The translations under genes and the position numbers were made by a program. A stretch of 64,000 nt of DNA from Anaerolineaceae bacterium (GTDB lineage: Bacteria; Chloroflexota; Anaerolineae; Anaerolineales; Anaerolineaceae): positions 93,575-157,574 of the forward strand of contig JAENZI010000007.1 in NCBI GenBank assembly GCA_016841365.1, written 5' to 3'. Position 1 is the stretch's first letter, and every line of letters begins with the position of its first letter. The notes under the pieces were generated by a model. It worked only from the letters and a program-made list of their open reading frames with translations. It was not told the DNA's origin and did no database searches. Shown one piece after another: positions 17,977 to 25,263 of the stretch.

Positions 17977-18381
17977 TTACACTGGCTCAGCCACCACAGT
18001 ATTGATCTCAAACATGGGTGGATTTTCTAAGTGCTTTTTAACCGCGCACAACTGTGCGGATCGAATCAAAGAACTATGGTATTTCTCCGGGAAGGATGGC
18101 GGAACCTGGATTTCAAAGGCTACCTTTTCAACCATCCCGGTGAACATCGAACGTTCCATCCGCTGGATGATCTTGATGCCTTCAGTGGGCAATCCCCGCT
18201 GTTGGCAAAAACCAAGCACATAAATCCCGGCGCAGGTTCCCATCGAAGCCAAAAACAAAGAGAAAGGTGTAGGTGCCTGCCCCTCACCACCACCAGCAGG
18301 CGGTTGATCCGTCATGATTGTATAGGGTCCGTAATGAGCATCAACCCTGGCACCACCCGGGAAGTCAATAACCATATCCAT
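17977..18381 (-). CDS. OsmC/Ohr family protein
   Basis: 134 residues. OsmC-fold proteins are cytoplasmic thiol peroxidases for organic hydroperoxides. The first redox Cys is in LFLASMGTCAGIYVLGFC and the second in SAQLCAVKKHLENPP, the two expected positions. An extra Cys in GFC also occurs. It is transcribed away from oriC and its start lies next to the AT-rich end of the origin. Confidence 0.82.
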   Translation of the reverse strand: MDMVIDFPGGARVDAHYGPYTIMTDQPPAGGGEGQAPTPFSLFLASMGTCAGIYVLGFCQQRGLPTEGIKIIQRMERSMFTGMVEKVAFEIQVPPSFPEKYHSSLIRSAQLCAVKKHLENPPMFEINTVVAEPV

Positions 18382-18469
18382 AAAAAAATTCCTCTTTTCT
18401 AAATTATTTATTATTCTGATGCAGAAATTTTAGAAAAGGTTACATCGATTTTTCTCGGTATGGTCTTGT

Positions 18470-18549
18470 TTAAATAATTAATTATTCACATATATTTATT
18501 TAATATCTTTTATTAGTCGTCTTAGTAGGGGCTGTGGAAATGTGGATAA
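18470..18549 (-). other. Basal unwinding element: DnaA boxes, GC cluster, DnaA-trios, AT-rich tract
   Basis: Read on the minus strand: TTATCCACA (18541-18549), a second degenerate box ATTTCCACA (18533-18541), GCCCC (18528-18532), then TACTAAGACGACTAATAA (about 18510-18527) made of DnaA-trio-like triplets, and an AT-only tract to about 18470. This order matches the basal unwinding system described for Bacillus subtilis oriC, where DnaA filaments grow from the boxes over the trios to open the AT tract. Confidence 0.7.
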
Positions 18550-18782
18550 TATCAGTTATTAACAGTGAAGGCTTCAAAGAATTGCCACAATGAGGGAGAA
18601 TCACATTGTAGTATATGATTTTCGGTAAAAAACATGCTAATTCTTTCCACACTGGCTTGTGGAGACATCAGGAATAAGTTTGGGAAAAGTGAGCGAATCT
18701 GACGAATTGCTTTAAAACCACCGAAATTTATCCAAGTTTTATCCAGAACGCAGTATAAAATTTGAGTGAAAATTCACGGGAC

Positions 18783-18845
18783 TTATCCACATTTCGTATA
18801 AGTTATCCACAGTTTCGCGTGGATTATCCACAGTTTTGTGGAAAA
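18783..18845 (+). repeat. Array of DnaA boxes
   Basis: Three perfect TTATCCACA boxes at 20- and 21-base spacing, nearly two helical turns, followed by an inverted one-mismatch box TGTGGAAAA at 18837-18845. The even spacing would put DnaA on one face of the DNA. Confidence 0.85.
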
Positions 18846-18877
18846 AACGACCAAAAATCAGTAGGATGATGTTTAGG

Positions 18878-18891
18878 ATACCGATCGGTAT
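18878..18891. promoter_or_regulatory. Second TetR-type palindrome at the oriC edge
   Basis: ATACCGATCGGTAT, a perfect 14-base palindrome, shares 13 of 14 bases with the core of the TetR operator at 17656-17669 (ATACCGTTCGGTAT). It lies four bases past the stop of the nucleotidyltransferase gene and 32 bases from the last DnaA-like box. No gene starts here, so promoter control is not its obvious job. Confidence 0.6.
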
Positions 18892-18894
18892 AGA

Positions 18895-19902
18895 TCAGAT
18901 TTCGTAATCTCCCGCCCAATTTTCGACCATCATTTCGAGCGTATCCAGATAAGCATCAAGCGCATCCAGTTTTTGAGCCGTATTCTCTTCGTCCAAAGCC
19001 AGGGATTGAAGACATTGCGCCCAAATTTTTGCACCAGGCGTTGATTCTGGTGATGCCTGCTGGATATCCAGCCAGGTGTGGAGAAGCGGCCACAGAGCTT
19101 GAAAGGAGTCATCGCCGCTGATGAAGGCTATAATGGCGTCCATATAGTAAGTCTGCCGGCATGGGACAAGTTGGATCGGCGGTGTACCATTTTCGTTAAG
19201 CCAGCTAAAATCTTCAGAAAGCGCATCCGCCCAGCCAAGAAGTTCATCATTGTGGCTTTCGGAAAAACCGAGCAATCCCAGGAACCCTGCCAGCATCTTA
19301 GAGACGCCCAAAACGTCCATCCGTTCACGCAAGGTCGTGATGAAACGGCGGGTCGTCAGGGGAGGCCCGGTCAGAGCGGACAGGGCATTTGCGGCATCTG
19401 ATAGCGTCTCGAGATAGCGATTCAGCCAGTCGAGGTGGTCTTCAGGGGGTGACTGCACCATGCTAAACCAGTTCGCCCGGGCGGTGCCGAGGTAGTGATT
19501 TACGCGTGCCAGCACATTGTCCGTCCGATGGAATTCTGCCGTCACACTGGATTGAATGAACTCTAACCAGTGATCTGTATCAAACAGCAGAATATTATTG
19601 TAGGTTAGCGGGTAGCCCAGCACCGGGTCCTGGCGCAGTTGGCGATGGGGTTCGTAGTCTTCCTGTAATTTATGATAGATATCGAGTGACACTTCGTAAG
19701 TGAGGGGGACAATTTCACGGTCAACAGGGGTCTTGTATTTATGGACCAGCACCAGATCGATGTCAGTCGTGCCGCCCAACAAGGGATCGTCCATCAGCAG
19801 GGAACCCGTCAGGTAGGCTGCGTGCAGGTCGGGTTCACTTCGTTTCCGCTGTTTGATCGTTTCCCGAGCAAATTTATGAAGCAAATTTCGCGTAATGCGC
19901 AT
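18895..19902 (-). CDS. Nucleotidyltransferase-domain protein
   Basis: 335 residues. The N-terminus has the Pol beta-type nucleotidyltransferase core: LTGSLLMDDPLLGGTTDIDL at 31-50, with Gly33-Ser34 and Asp47/Asp49 as the metal ligands. The rest is helical, about 230 residues, with no recognised domain; it could be a substrate-binding region as in aminoglycoside-type enzymes. It lies 15 bases downstream of the deoxynucleoside kinase gene, so the pair is likely one transcript running toward oriC. Confidence 0.7.
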   Translation of the reverse strand: MRITRNLLHKFARETIKQRKRSEPDLHAAYLTGSLLMDDPLLGGTTDIDLVLVHKYKTPVDREIVPLTYEVSLDIYHKLQEDYEPHRQLRQDPVLGYPLTYNNILLFDTDHWLEFIQSSVTAEFHRTDNVLARVNHYLGTARANWFSMVQSPPEDHLDWLNRYLETLSDAANALSALTGPPLTTRRFITTLRERMDVLGVSKMLAGFLGLLGFSESHNDELLGWADALSEDFSWLNENGTPPIQLVPCRQTYYMDAIIAFISGDDSFQALWPLLHTWLDIQQASPESTPGAKIWAQCLQSLALDEENTAQKLDALDAYLDTLEMMVENWAGDYEI

Positions 19903-19917
19903 ATTGTCTCCCCTGAA

Positions 19918-20553
19918 TTAGAGATCGATTGGCAGGCTTTCTTGAAATGGCGCCAGTTTCATCGCCTGGCGGATGCGCTGTTCAACATACTCCAGGTCTT
20001 GTGAGTCACGTACATAATTCAGCTCATTGGTATTGATCACAAGGATATTCTTTTCTGACCGGTTGCCAAAATGATGCTCATAGGTATTGTTGAGTGTGTC
20101 GATGTATCCCACTTCCATTTGGCGTTCGTAGGGCCGGTCGCGCTGGGCGATACGCTGCATCAGAACATCCGTGTCTGCACGCAGATACACAATCAGGTCA
20201 GGCGGGGTGATCTTTTCGGCGAGGGCTTCATGCACCCGAAAATACATTTCAAGCTCATCTCCATCAAGATTGACCTCTGCAAATAGCCTGTCTTTCTGAA
20301 AGGTGTAGTCGGAGATCAACCAGGGATTGTTTGCAAGGGAGTCCCGCACACCTTTTCTTTGTTGATGATAGCGACTGAGCAAGAAGAAGATTTGGGTCTG
20401 AAATGCATAGCGCTTTCGATCGCTGTAAAAATCACTCAAAAAAGGGTTTTCTTCAAAAATTTCTAATAAAAGATCTGCCTGAAAGGAAGATTGTAACAGG
20501 CGTGCCAGGGTTGTCTTTCCAACGCCGATCACACCTTCAAATGCAATGTACAT
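19918..20553 (-). CDS. Deoxynucleoside kinase
   Basis: 211 residues from ATG 20553, chosen because GGGAG lies six bases upstream (an ATG at 20565 does not have one). It has the P-loop EGVIGVGKTT near the N-terminus, the substrate segment EIFEENPFLSDFYSD, an ISDYTFQKDRLFAE lid-type motif and RDRPYERQ. These match the bacterial deoxyadenosine/deoxyguanosine kinase family, which salvages deoxynucleosides to monophosphates. Which base it prefers cannot be told. Confidence 0.85.
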   Translation of the reverse strand: MYIAFEGVIGVGKTTLARLLQSSFQADLLLEIFEENPFLSDFYSDRKRYAFQTQIFFLLSRYHQQRKGVRDSLANNPWLISDYTFQKDRLFAEVNLDGDELEMYFRVHEALAEKITPPDLIVYLRADTDVLMQRIAQRDRPYERQMEVGYIDTLNNTYEHHFGNRSEKNILVINTNELNYVRDSQDLEYVEQRIRQAMKLAPFQESLPIDL

Positions 20554-20652
20554 ATCCGCTCCCAATGATGTTTGATTGGTTAAAATATACCATAGGACAC
20601 CCCGCCTATGATGTTTGAATTTTTGATAATTGCCAGGGTTGGTTTTTGCTGT

Positions 20653-20682
20653 TTGACTCAGTTATGTCTATACATATATAAT
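20653..20682 (+). promoter_or_regulatory. Promoter candidate for ccmE-ccmF
   Basis: TTGACT (20653-20658), 18 bases, perfect TATAAT (20677-20682), about 75 bases before ccmE. A second TATAAT at 20712-20717 lacks a good -35. Confidence 0.5.
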
Positions 20683-20757
20683 TTCTTCACAACTTCCTAT
20701 CCCATTTCCGTTATAATACATAAATGTTTATTGGTAGTGAAATGAGGGAGATAGACA

Positions 20758-21264
20758 ATGGTAAATTCTGAACAAGAAGGCGTTAAATCACCAAGATGGA
20801 AATATATTATCGGCGGCGCCTTGTTTGTCATCGCAGTGATTCTATTAGTGATCAGTGCAACACGTGCAACAGCTGAATTTTTTATGACAATTGAGGAATT
20901 GCAGGGATCGCAAGCCAACCTGGCTGGAGAAAACCTGCGGGTGTCTGGTGCAGTGCTGGGTGATAGTATCGCCTATGATACAGAAACCGGCTTACTGCAT
21001 TTCACCATTGCGCACATTCCAGCCGAAGAGGATGAAATCGAAGCACTTGGGGGGTTAGGTGCTGTGCTTCATCAAGCGGCGAACGACAGCGATGAGCCGC
21101 TGTTGGACGTGGTTTATCAGGGCGCTCAACCCGATATGCTCAGGCATGAAGCCCAGGCGATTGTGACTGGTTCACTGAATGCGGATGGTGTTTTTATGGC
21201 AGAAGAACTTCTTTTGAAATGCCCTACAAAATATGAAGAAGCGTTACCGGAGCAAGCCGAGTGA
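20758..21264 (+). CDS. ccmE: Cytochrome c maturation protein CcmE, cysteine (CxxxY) type
   Basis: 168 residues: cytoplasmic start, one membrane helix (16-35), then the periplasmic-side OB-fold heme chaperone domain. CcmE carries heme from CcmABCD to CcmF. In most bacteria the heme-binding residue is His in HxxxY; here the segment is LLLKCPTKYEE, with Cys155 and Tyr159, the CxxxY variant described in archaea and some sulfate reducers. Residues 85-125 hold an acidic insert. ccmF follows eight bases later; the other ccm genes lie 25 kb away on the opposite strand. Confidence 0.88.
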   Translation: MVNSEQEGVKSPRWKYIIGGALFVIAVILLVISATRATAEFFMTIEELQGSQANLAGENLRVSGAVLGDSIAYDTETGLLHFTIAHIPAEEDEIEALGGLGAVLHQAANDSDEPLLDVVYQGAQPDMLRHEAQAIVTGSLNADGVFMAEELLLKCPTKYEEALPEQAE

Positions 21265-21271
21265 GGTTACT

Positions 21272-23287
21272 ATGATTGCCACATTTGGTTATCTGACGCT
21301 TGTATTGGCATTTCTTTTGGCGCTTTATGGCCTGATTGTTGTGATATTTGGTCTTTATCAGCGCTCGACTGCCTTTATTCAATCTGCCCGTTCAGCCTTG
21401 ATGTTGATTTTCCCGATGGTATCGATCAGCTTAATTGCGATGCTGATTCTGCTGCTGGATGATCGTTTTGATGTGGCTTATGTTTATTCGGTTTCCAGCA
21501 GATCGATGCCAGTCTATCTAAAAATGACGGCGTTGTGGGGCGGTCAAAGCGGTTCGCTCTTGTTCTGGAGCTGGCTGCTCTCAGGTTTTTCAATAACTTT
21601 TGCCTCTCGGAACTGGAAGAAGGAACGCGATTTACTCCCGTGGGTTTTATTGGTGCTGACTCTGGTATCTGCATTTTTCTTGTTCCTCAACGTCTTTACG
21701 GAGATGCCCTTTGAGCGGTTCTGGGAATTTGAGGATGGCTCCCGGGTACTATCCGTGTTACAACCCAGAGGCAGCATTTCATTAATGCCGATAGATGGAC
21801 AGGGTTTAAACCCGTTGTTGCGGCATCCCGGCATGATCTGGCACCCGCCTGCGCTATATCTGGGCTTTATTGGGCTGGTCATCCCCTTTGCTATGGCGAT
21901 CGCTGCGCTGGCGGCAGGCCGAAAAGATCAGCAGTGGATCACGATCTCACGCTCGTGGATATTGATTGCATGGGTTTTCCTTTCTCTGGGGTTGGTTTTG
22001 GGGATGCAATGGGCTTATGATGTGTTGGGCTGGGGCGGCTATTGGGGATGGGACCCGGTGGAGATTGCCGCCCTTTTACCCTGGCTAAGCGCTACAGCCT
22101 TTCTGCATACCGCGCTGTTGCAGCGCCGACGTGACATATTTAAACGCTGGAATTTCTTTTTGGTGATCCTGACATTCAGCCTGGTGATATTTGGCACATT
22201 CCTGACCCGATCCGGCGTGATTTCTTCTGTGCATGCCTTTGGCAGCAGCAGTGTTGGTCCCCTATTGTTTGGGTTTACCACGATCATTTTGATCGGCGGA
22301 TTAGGATTTCTGGGTTATCGTTGGAAAAACCTGCAAGGAACACATTTCCCTGAATTCACATTTTCAAGGGAATTACTGACCGTGTTCACAAACTTGATTT
22401 TGTTGAGCACCCTTGCCGTCTGTGTGCTGGGGGTCATTTATCCCATTTTGTCTGAATGGATTACAGGTGCACCTATGACAGTAGGGCCTGAATGGTACGA
22501 ACGAATCACCGGACCTTTGTTTTTACTTTTGTTGCTCCTTACGGGCATTTGTCCACTGGCCGGCTGGGGTTTGACCTATTTTTCGAGGCTGAAACGGCGT
22601 CTTCTGATCGTGATCCCGCTCTCTCTGTTGGTGCCCCTGGCTGTAAGGCTGCTTACAGGCGTGCGCGGGGTAGTCCTTTTCTTAAGCCTGTGGATGGCCA
22701 GTTTGGGGGTGTTGATCTTGTTGGCACAGGTTGGACACGACGTCAAACTCGTCGTTACGCGGTTCGAAGATAAAATACTTGTTGCTCTCTGGCGGTTCTT
22801 CCGACGCAACCGACTCAGATATGGTGCGCTGCTTGTGCACCTGGGCATCGTTGTGATGAGCCTGGGGATCATTGGCCTGGAAGGTTTGCAGCAGGAAACC
22901 CAGGTAACACTGAAACCTAGAGAAAGCGCCTTGCTTAATGATTATCACTTCCGCTTTGACGGGGTGGAAAACTTTGAAGATGATGACGGCATCAGCGTTA
23001 TCCAGGCAAACCTCACCGTGATCCGTGATGGCAAACTGGTGACAACGCTCTCGCCCCAACGCCAGATATTCGCACAAATGGGGTTGGCTGTGACCCAACC
23101 CTCCGTTGATAGCAATCTGGCACGCGATCTATATGCTATCCTTGTTGAGTCCCAGTTCAGCACACAAGAGACGGTGACATTCAGGTTTTACGTTACACCC
23201 CTGGTGAACTGGTTGTGGATTGGGACGGCGATGCTCACATTGGGGACGTTGATCGCCTTACTCCCGCATAAACGTTTGAAATCCTGA
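21272..23287 (+). CDS. ccmF: Cytochrome c heme lyase subunit CcmF
   Basis: 671 residues from ATG 21272 (GAGG before it); an earlier in-frame ATG at 21233 lies inside ccmE. About fifteen membrane helices. The heme-handling WWD segment reads GWGGYWGWDPVEIAALLPWL, about 253-272, and the other family blocks are ALWGGQSGSLLFW and HPGMIWHPPALYLG, each with the expected His. CcmF takes heme from CcmE and attaches it to apocytochrome c. CcmG and CcmH partners are not recognised in the window. Confidence 0.93.
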   Translation: MIATFGYLTLVLAFLLALYGLIVVIFGLYQRSTAFIQSARSALMLIFPMVSISLIAMLILLLDDRFDVAYVYSVSSRSMPVYLKMTALWGGQSGSLLFWSWLLSGFSITFASRNWKKERDLLPWVLLVLTLVSAFFLFLNVFTEMPFERFWEFEDGSRVLSVLQPRGSISLMPIDGQGLNPLLRHPGMIWHPPALYLGFIGLVIPFAMAIAALAAGRKDQQWITISRSWILIAWVFLSLGLVLGMQWAYDVLGWGGYWGWDPVEIAALLPWLSATAFLHTALLQRRRDIFKRWNFFLVILTFSLVIFGTFLTRSGVISSVHAFGSSSVGPLLFGFTTIILIGGLGFLGYRWKNLQGTHFPEFTFSRELLTVFTNLILLSTLAVCVLGVIYPILSEWITGAPMTVGPEWYERITGPLFLLLLLLTGICPLAGWGLTYFSRLKRRLLIVIPLSLLVPLAVRLLTGVRGVVLFLSLWMASLGVLILLAQVGHDVKLVVTRFEDKILVALWRFFRRNRLRYGALLVHLGIVVMSLGIIGLEGLQQETQVTLKPRESALLNDYHFRFDGVENFEDDDGISVIQANLTVIRDGKLVTTLSPQRQIFAQMGLAVTQPSVDSNLARDLYAILVESQFSTQETVTFRFYVTPLVNWLWIGTAMLTLGTLIALLPHKRLKS

Positions 23288-23320
23288 TAAACGCTGCAGT
23301 TTCTTCCTCTATTTTATTAT

Positions 23321-23349
23321 TTGACAGGCCTGTTGGATAAAATTATAAT
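23321..23349 (+). promoter_or_regulatory. Consensus promoter for the DUF5684 gene
   Basis: TTGACA (23321-23326), 17 bases, TATAAT (23344-23349): a perfect sigma-A/sigma-70 match, 55 bases before the start codon. Strong constitutive expression is expected. Confidence 0.75.
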
Positions 23350-23404
23350 GGAGATTGTCTAAACACAACAATCATTGTCTAAATTATCTGAATAGGAGAG
23401 TCCC

Positions 23405-23824
23405 ATGACACAATTCTTGTCAATTTCCGCTTTATTTTTACAACAACGAAATGATTCCATTGGTATTTTTGCTTCGATTTGTGGTGGATTAATTGGTCTG
23501 GTGGTAGGTGTATTCCAGATCATTGCCATGTGGAAGGTCTTCGAAAAAGCCGGTCAGCCCGGTTGGGCAGCGCTCATCCCGATTTATAATACTTATGTCA
23601 TGCTGGAGATTGTGGGCCGGGAGTGGTGGTGGTTATTACTGCTCCTCATCCCGCTTGTGAACATCGTTGTCGTGGTTGTGGTCTTATTTGACCTCGCTAA
23701 ATCCTTTGGCAAAGATACGGCTTTTGGGTTCGGTCTGCTCTTTTTGAGTCCAATTTTTATGCCGATCCTGGGCTTTGGTGACGCCAAATATGTTGGCCCG
23801 GCAGTATCGGGCACGACCTTCTAA
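23405..23824 (+). CDS. DUF5684 membrane protein
   Basis: 139 residues with four hydrophobic segments (about 22-44, 60-72, 74-98 and 105-122). The MWKVFEKAGQPGWAALIPIYN segment is the DUF5684 signature; it is often annotated as signal peptidase-like but has no catalytic Ser-Lys pair. Function unknown. It is a single gene flanked by a perfect promoter and a strong terminator. Confidence 0.75.
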   Translation: MTQFLSISALFLQQRNDSIGIFASICGGLIGLVVGVFQIIAMWKVFEKAGQPGWAALIPIYNTYVMLEIVGREWWWLLLLLIPLVNIVVVVVVLFDLAKSFGKDTAFGFGLLFLSPIFMPILGFGDAKYVGPAVSGTTF

Positions 23825-23834
23825 TTGTGAGCTG

Positions 23835-23869
23835 AAAAATCCTGGAGCGAAATTACTCCAGGATTTTTT
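23835..23869. terminator. Bidirectional terminator
   Basis: A 13-base stem AAAAATCCTGGAG / CTCCAGGATTTTT with 8-base loop and T-run, between convergent genes ending at 23824 and 23872; it can serve both. Confidence 0.85.
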
Positions 23870-23871
23870 GA

Positions 23872-25167
23872 TTATTTGAGGGGGAAGTACGCGGGTTGCG
23901 ATTGACATCCATCATTTGTGATGGCAATAACTTTAATCCGTGTTATGCCAAAGCTATGATCATTTTGAATTGCCCAACTGTTATCGACGGTTGTGCCACG
24001 AAGGTGCCAGCCTGATGAGTCTCTGGTCCAGATTTGATATTCAACAGCATCAGGCAGTGGTTCCCAAACCAGAAAACGGTGATAGTGATCGACCTGCAAC
24101 TCGATCCCAGGTGCTGATAAAAAACAAGCGCCATTTGGGCCAGCCATATGCGCAATCACCGCAATGGATGCCTGCAGGATGGAAAAACCTGTGGATTGAT
24201 TGATATAGGTCAATGTATCAGCCGTTGTGTGATAAGCAGTGTTGCGGTCCGAAACCCCGCAGGTTTCGCCTTCCTGATAAAAACCGTTTTCGAAGATCAT
24301 TACAGCCGGGATGTCCTTTTCCCAAAAGGCATTATGATCTGAAAGGGTGTAGGCTGTCTCATCGTCGATAAAGTCAAATCGCAGATCTAAGCCATAGGCA
24401 TCAATCACATTGGCAAAGGTATCGCCAATCGTTTGAGATCCAGGCAGTGTGCCGGCATGAACTTCAAAGCAGCGATCGTTGTCCCAATCGAAGGCGAACA
24501 TATCCAGGTTGATGACCCCAATGATATCCGGCAGCCAATCGGCGTAATCGATCACAAAGGACTCGCTTCCCCTGCGGGATTGTTCCTCTCCACTGAACCA
24601 CACCAGGTGGATGGTGCGGTCGAAGCGGTAGTGGCGGAAAAGGGCTGCGGCTTCAAGCAAGCCGGCGGAGCCGCTGGCGTTGTCATCGGCGCCTGGGGCA
24701 AGGGCCCATTCCTGGCCAGAGGTGCTGTCGAGATGGGCAACCAGCAGCACGCGCTCGTTCTTCAATACAGGGTGGGTTCCCGGGATGGTCAGGACCAGGT
24801 TTTTCCAATTTCGTTGCGGGTGCCGGTCTCCAAATGGGAAGTCATAAGTATGGATGAAGTAATCCTTGCCTTCTGTAAAGCCGAGCCGGATTAATTCCTC
24901 CTGAAGATAAGCGAAAGCGCTTGGGGCAGGCTCGGGTTCAAATAAGACATAGCTGCTGCGGGTGAGGATTTTGCCTTCGCTATCACCTGTCCTCACCGGC
25001 ACCTCACCAGACAGGGCCTCAATCCAGTCGACCCAGCGGTTGGATTGGCTTTCGGTCAGCATTTGCGCGACAACGGGATCGTATGGGTCTTTTGTTTGGG
25101 GAATTGTTGTAAAAGCCAGGCTGAAGAGGGTGAAACCCATCAGCAAGGTCAGAAAAATTCGGTTCAT
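23872..25167 (-). CDS. Secreted M28 family metallopeptidase
   Basis: 431 residues from ATG 25167, which begins a signal peptide (MNRIFLTLLMGFTLFSLAF). The zinc-site residues of M28 aminopeptidases are all present: His in LVAHLDSTSG, Asp in APGADDNASG, Glu pair in FSGEEQSRRGS, Asp in GVINLDMFAFD and His in AYHTTADT. A C-terminal domain of about 90 residues (fibronectin-like strands with WEPLPDAVEYQIW) follows. It would act outside the cell on peptides. Confidence 0.88.
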   Translation of the reverse strand: MNRIFLTLLMGFTLFSLAFTTIPQTKDPYDPVVAQMLTESQSNRWVDWIEALSGEVPVRTGDSEGKILTRSSYVLFEPEPAPSAFAYLQEELIRLGFTEGKDYFIHTYDFPFGDRHPQRNWKNLVLTIPGTHPVLKNERVLLVAHLDSTSGQEWALAPGADDNASGSAGLLEAAALFRHYRFDRTIHLVWFSGEEQSRRGSESFVIDYADWLPDIIGVINLDMFAFDWDNDRCFEVHAGTLPGSQTIGDTFANVIDAYGLDLRFDFIDDETAYTLSDHNAFWEKDIPAVMIFENGFYQEGETCGVSDRNTAYHTTADTLTYINQSTGFSILQASIAVIAHMAGPNGACFLSAPGIELQVDHYHRFLVWEPLPDAVEYQIWTRDSSGWHLRGTTVDNSWAIQNDHSFGITRIKVIAITNDGCQSQPAYFPLK

Positions 25168-25263
25168 TGGCTTATTTTCTTCTTGGGCTGGGATTTGATG
25201 GCATATCACGTGCGTTTGCTGAAATACCACACTGGTTTTCGTGAATATAGCAGGCGTTTATGG

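Larger units (their letters stand above)
18390..18846. other. oriC: Chromosomal replication origin (oriC)
   Basis: A 450-base gap with four perfect DnaA boxes: TGTGGATAA at 18541-18549, and TTATCCACA at 18783-18791, 18803-18811 and 18824-18832. One-mismatch boxes lie at 18739-18747 and 18837-18845 and weaker ones at 18533, 18643 and 18728. The left side is strongly AT-rich (18390-18515). The arrangement has a three-box array at one end and an unwinding element at the other. dnaA is not adjacent: the flanking genes encode an OsmC protein and a nucleotidyltransferase. Two perfect parS sites 6 kb away and dnaN 9.5 kb away support the call. Confidence 0.85.
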
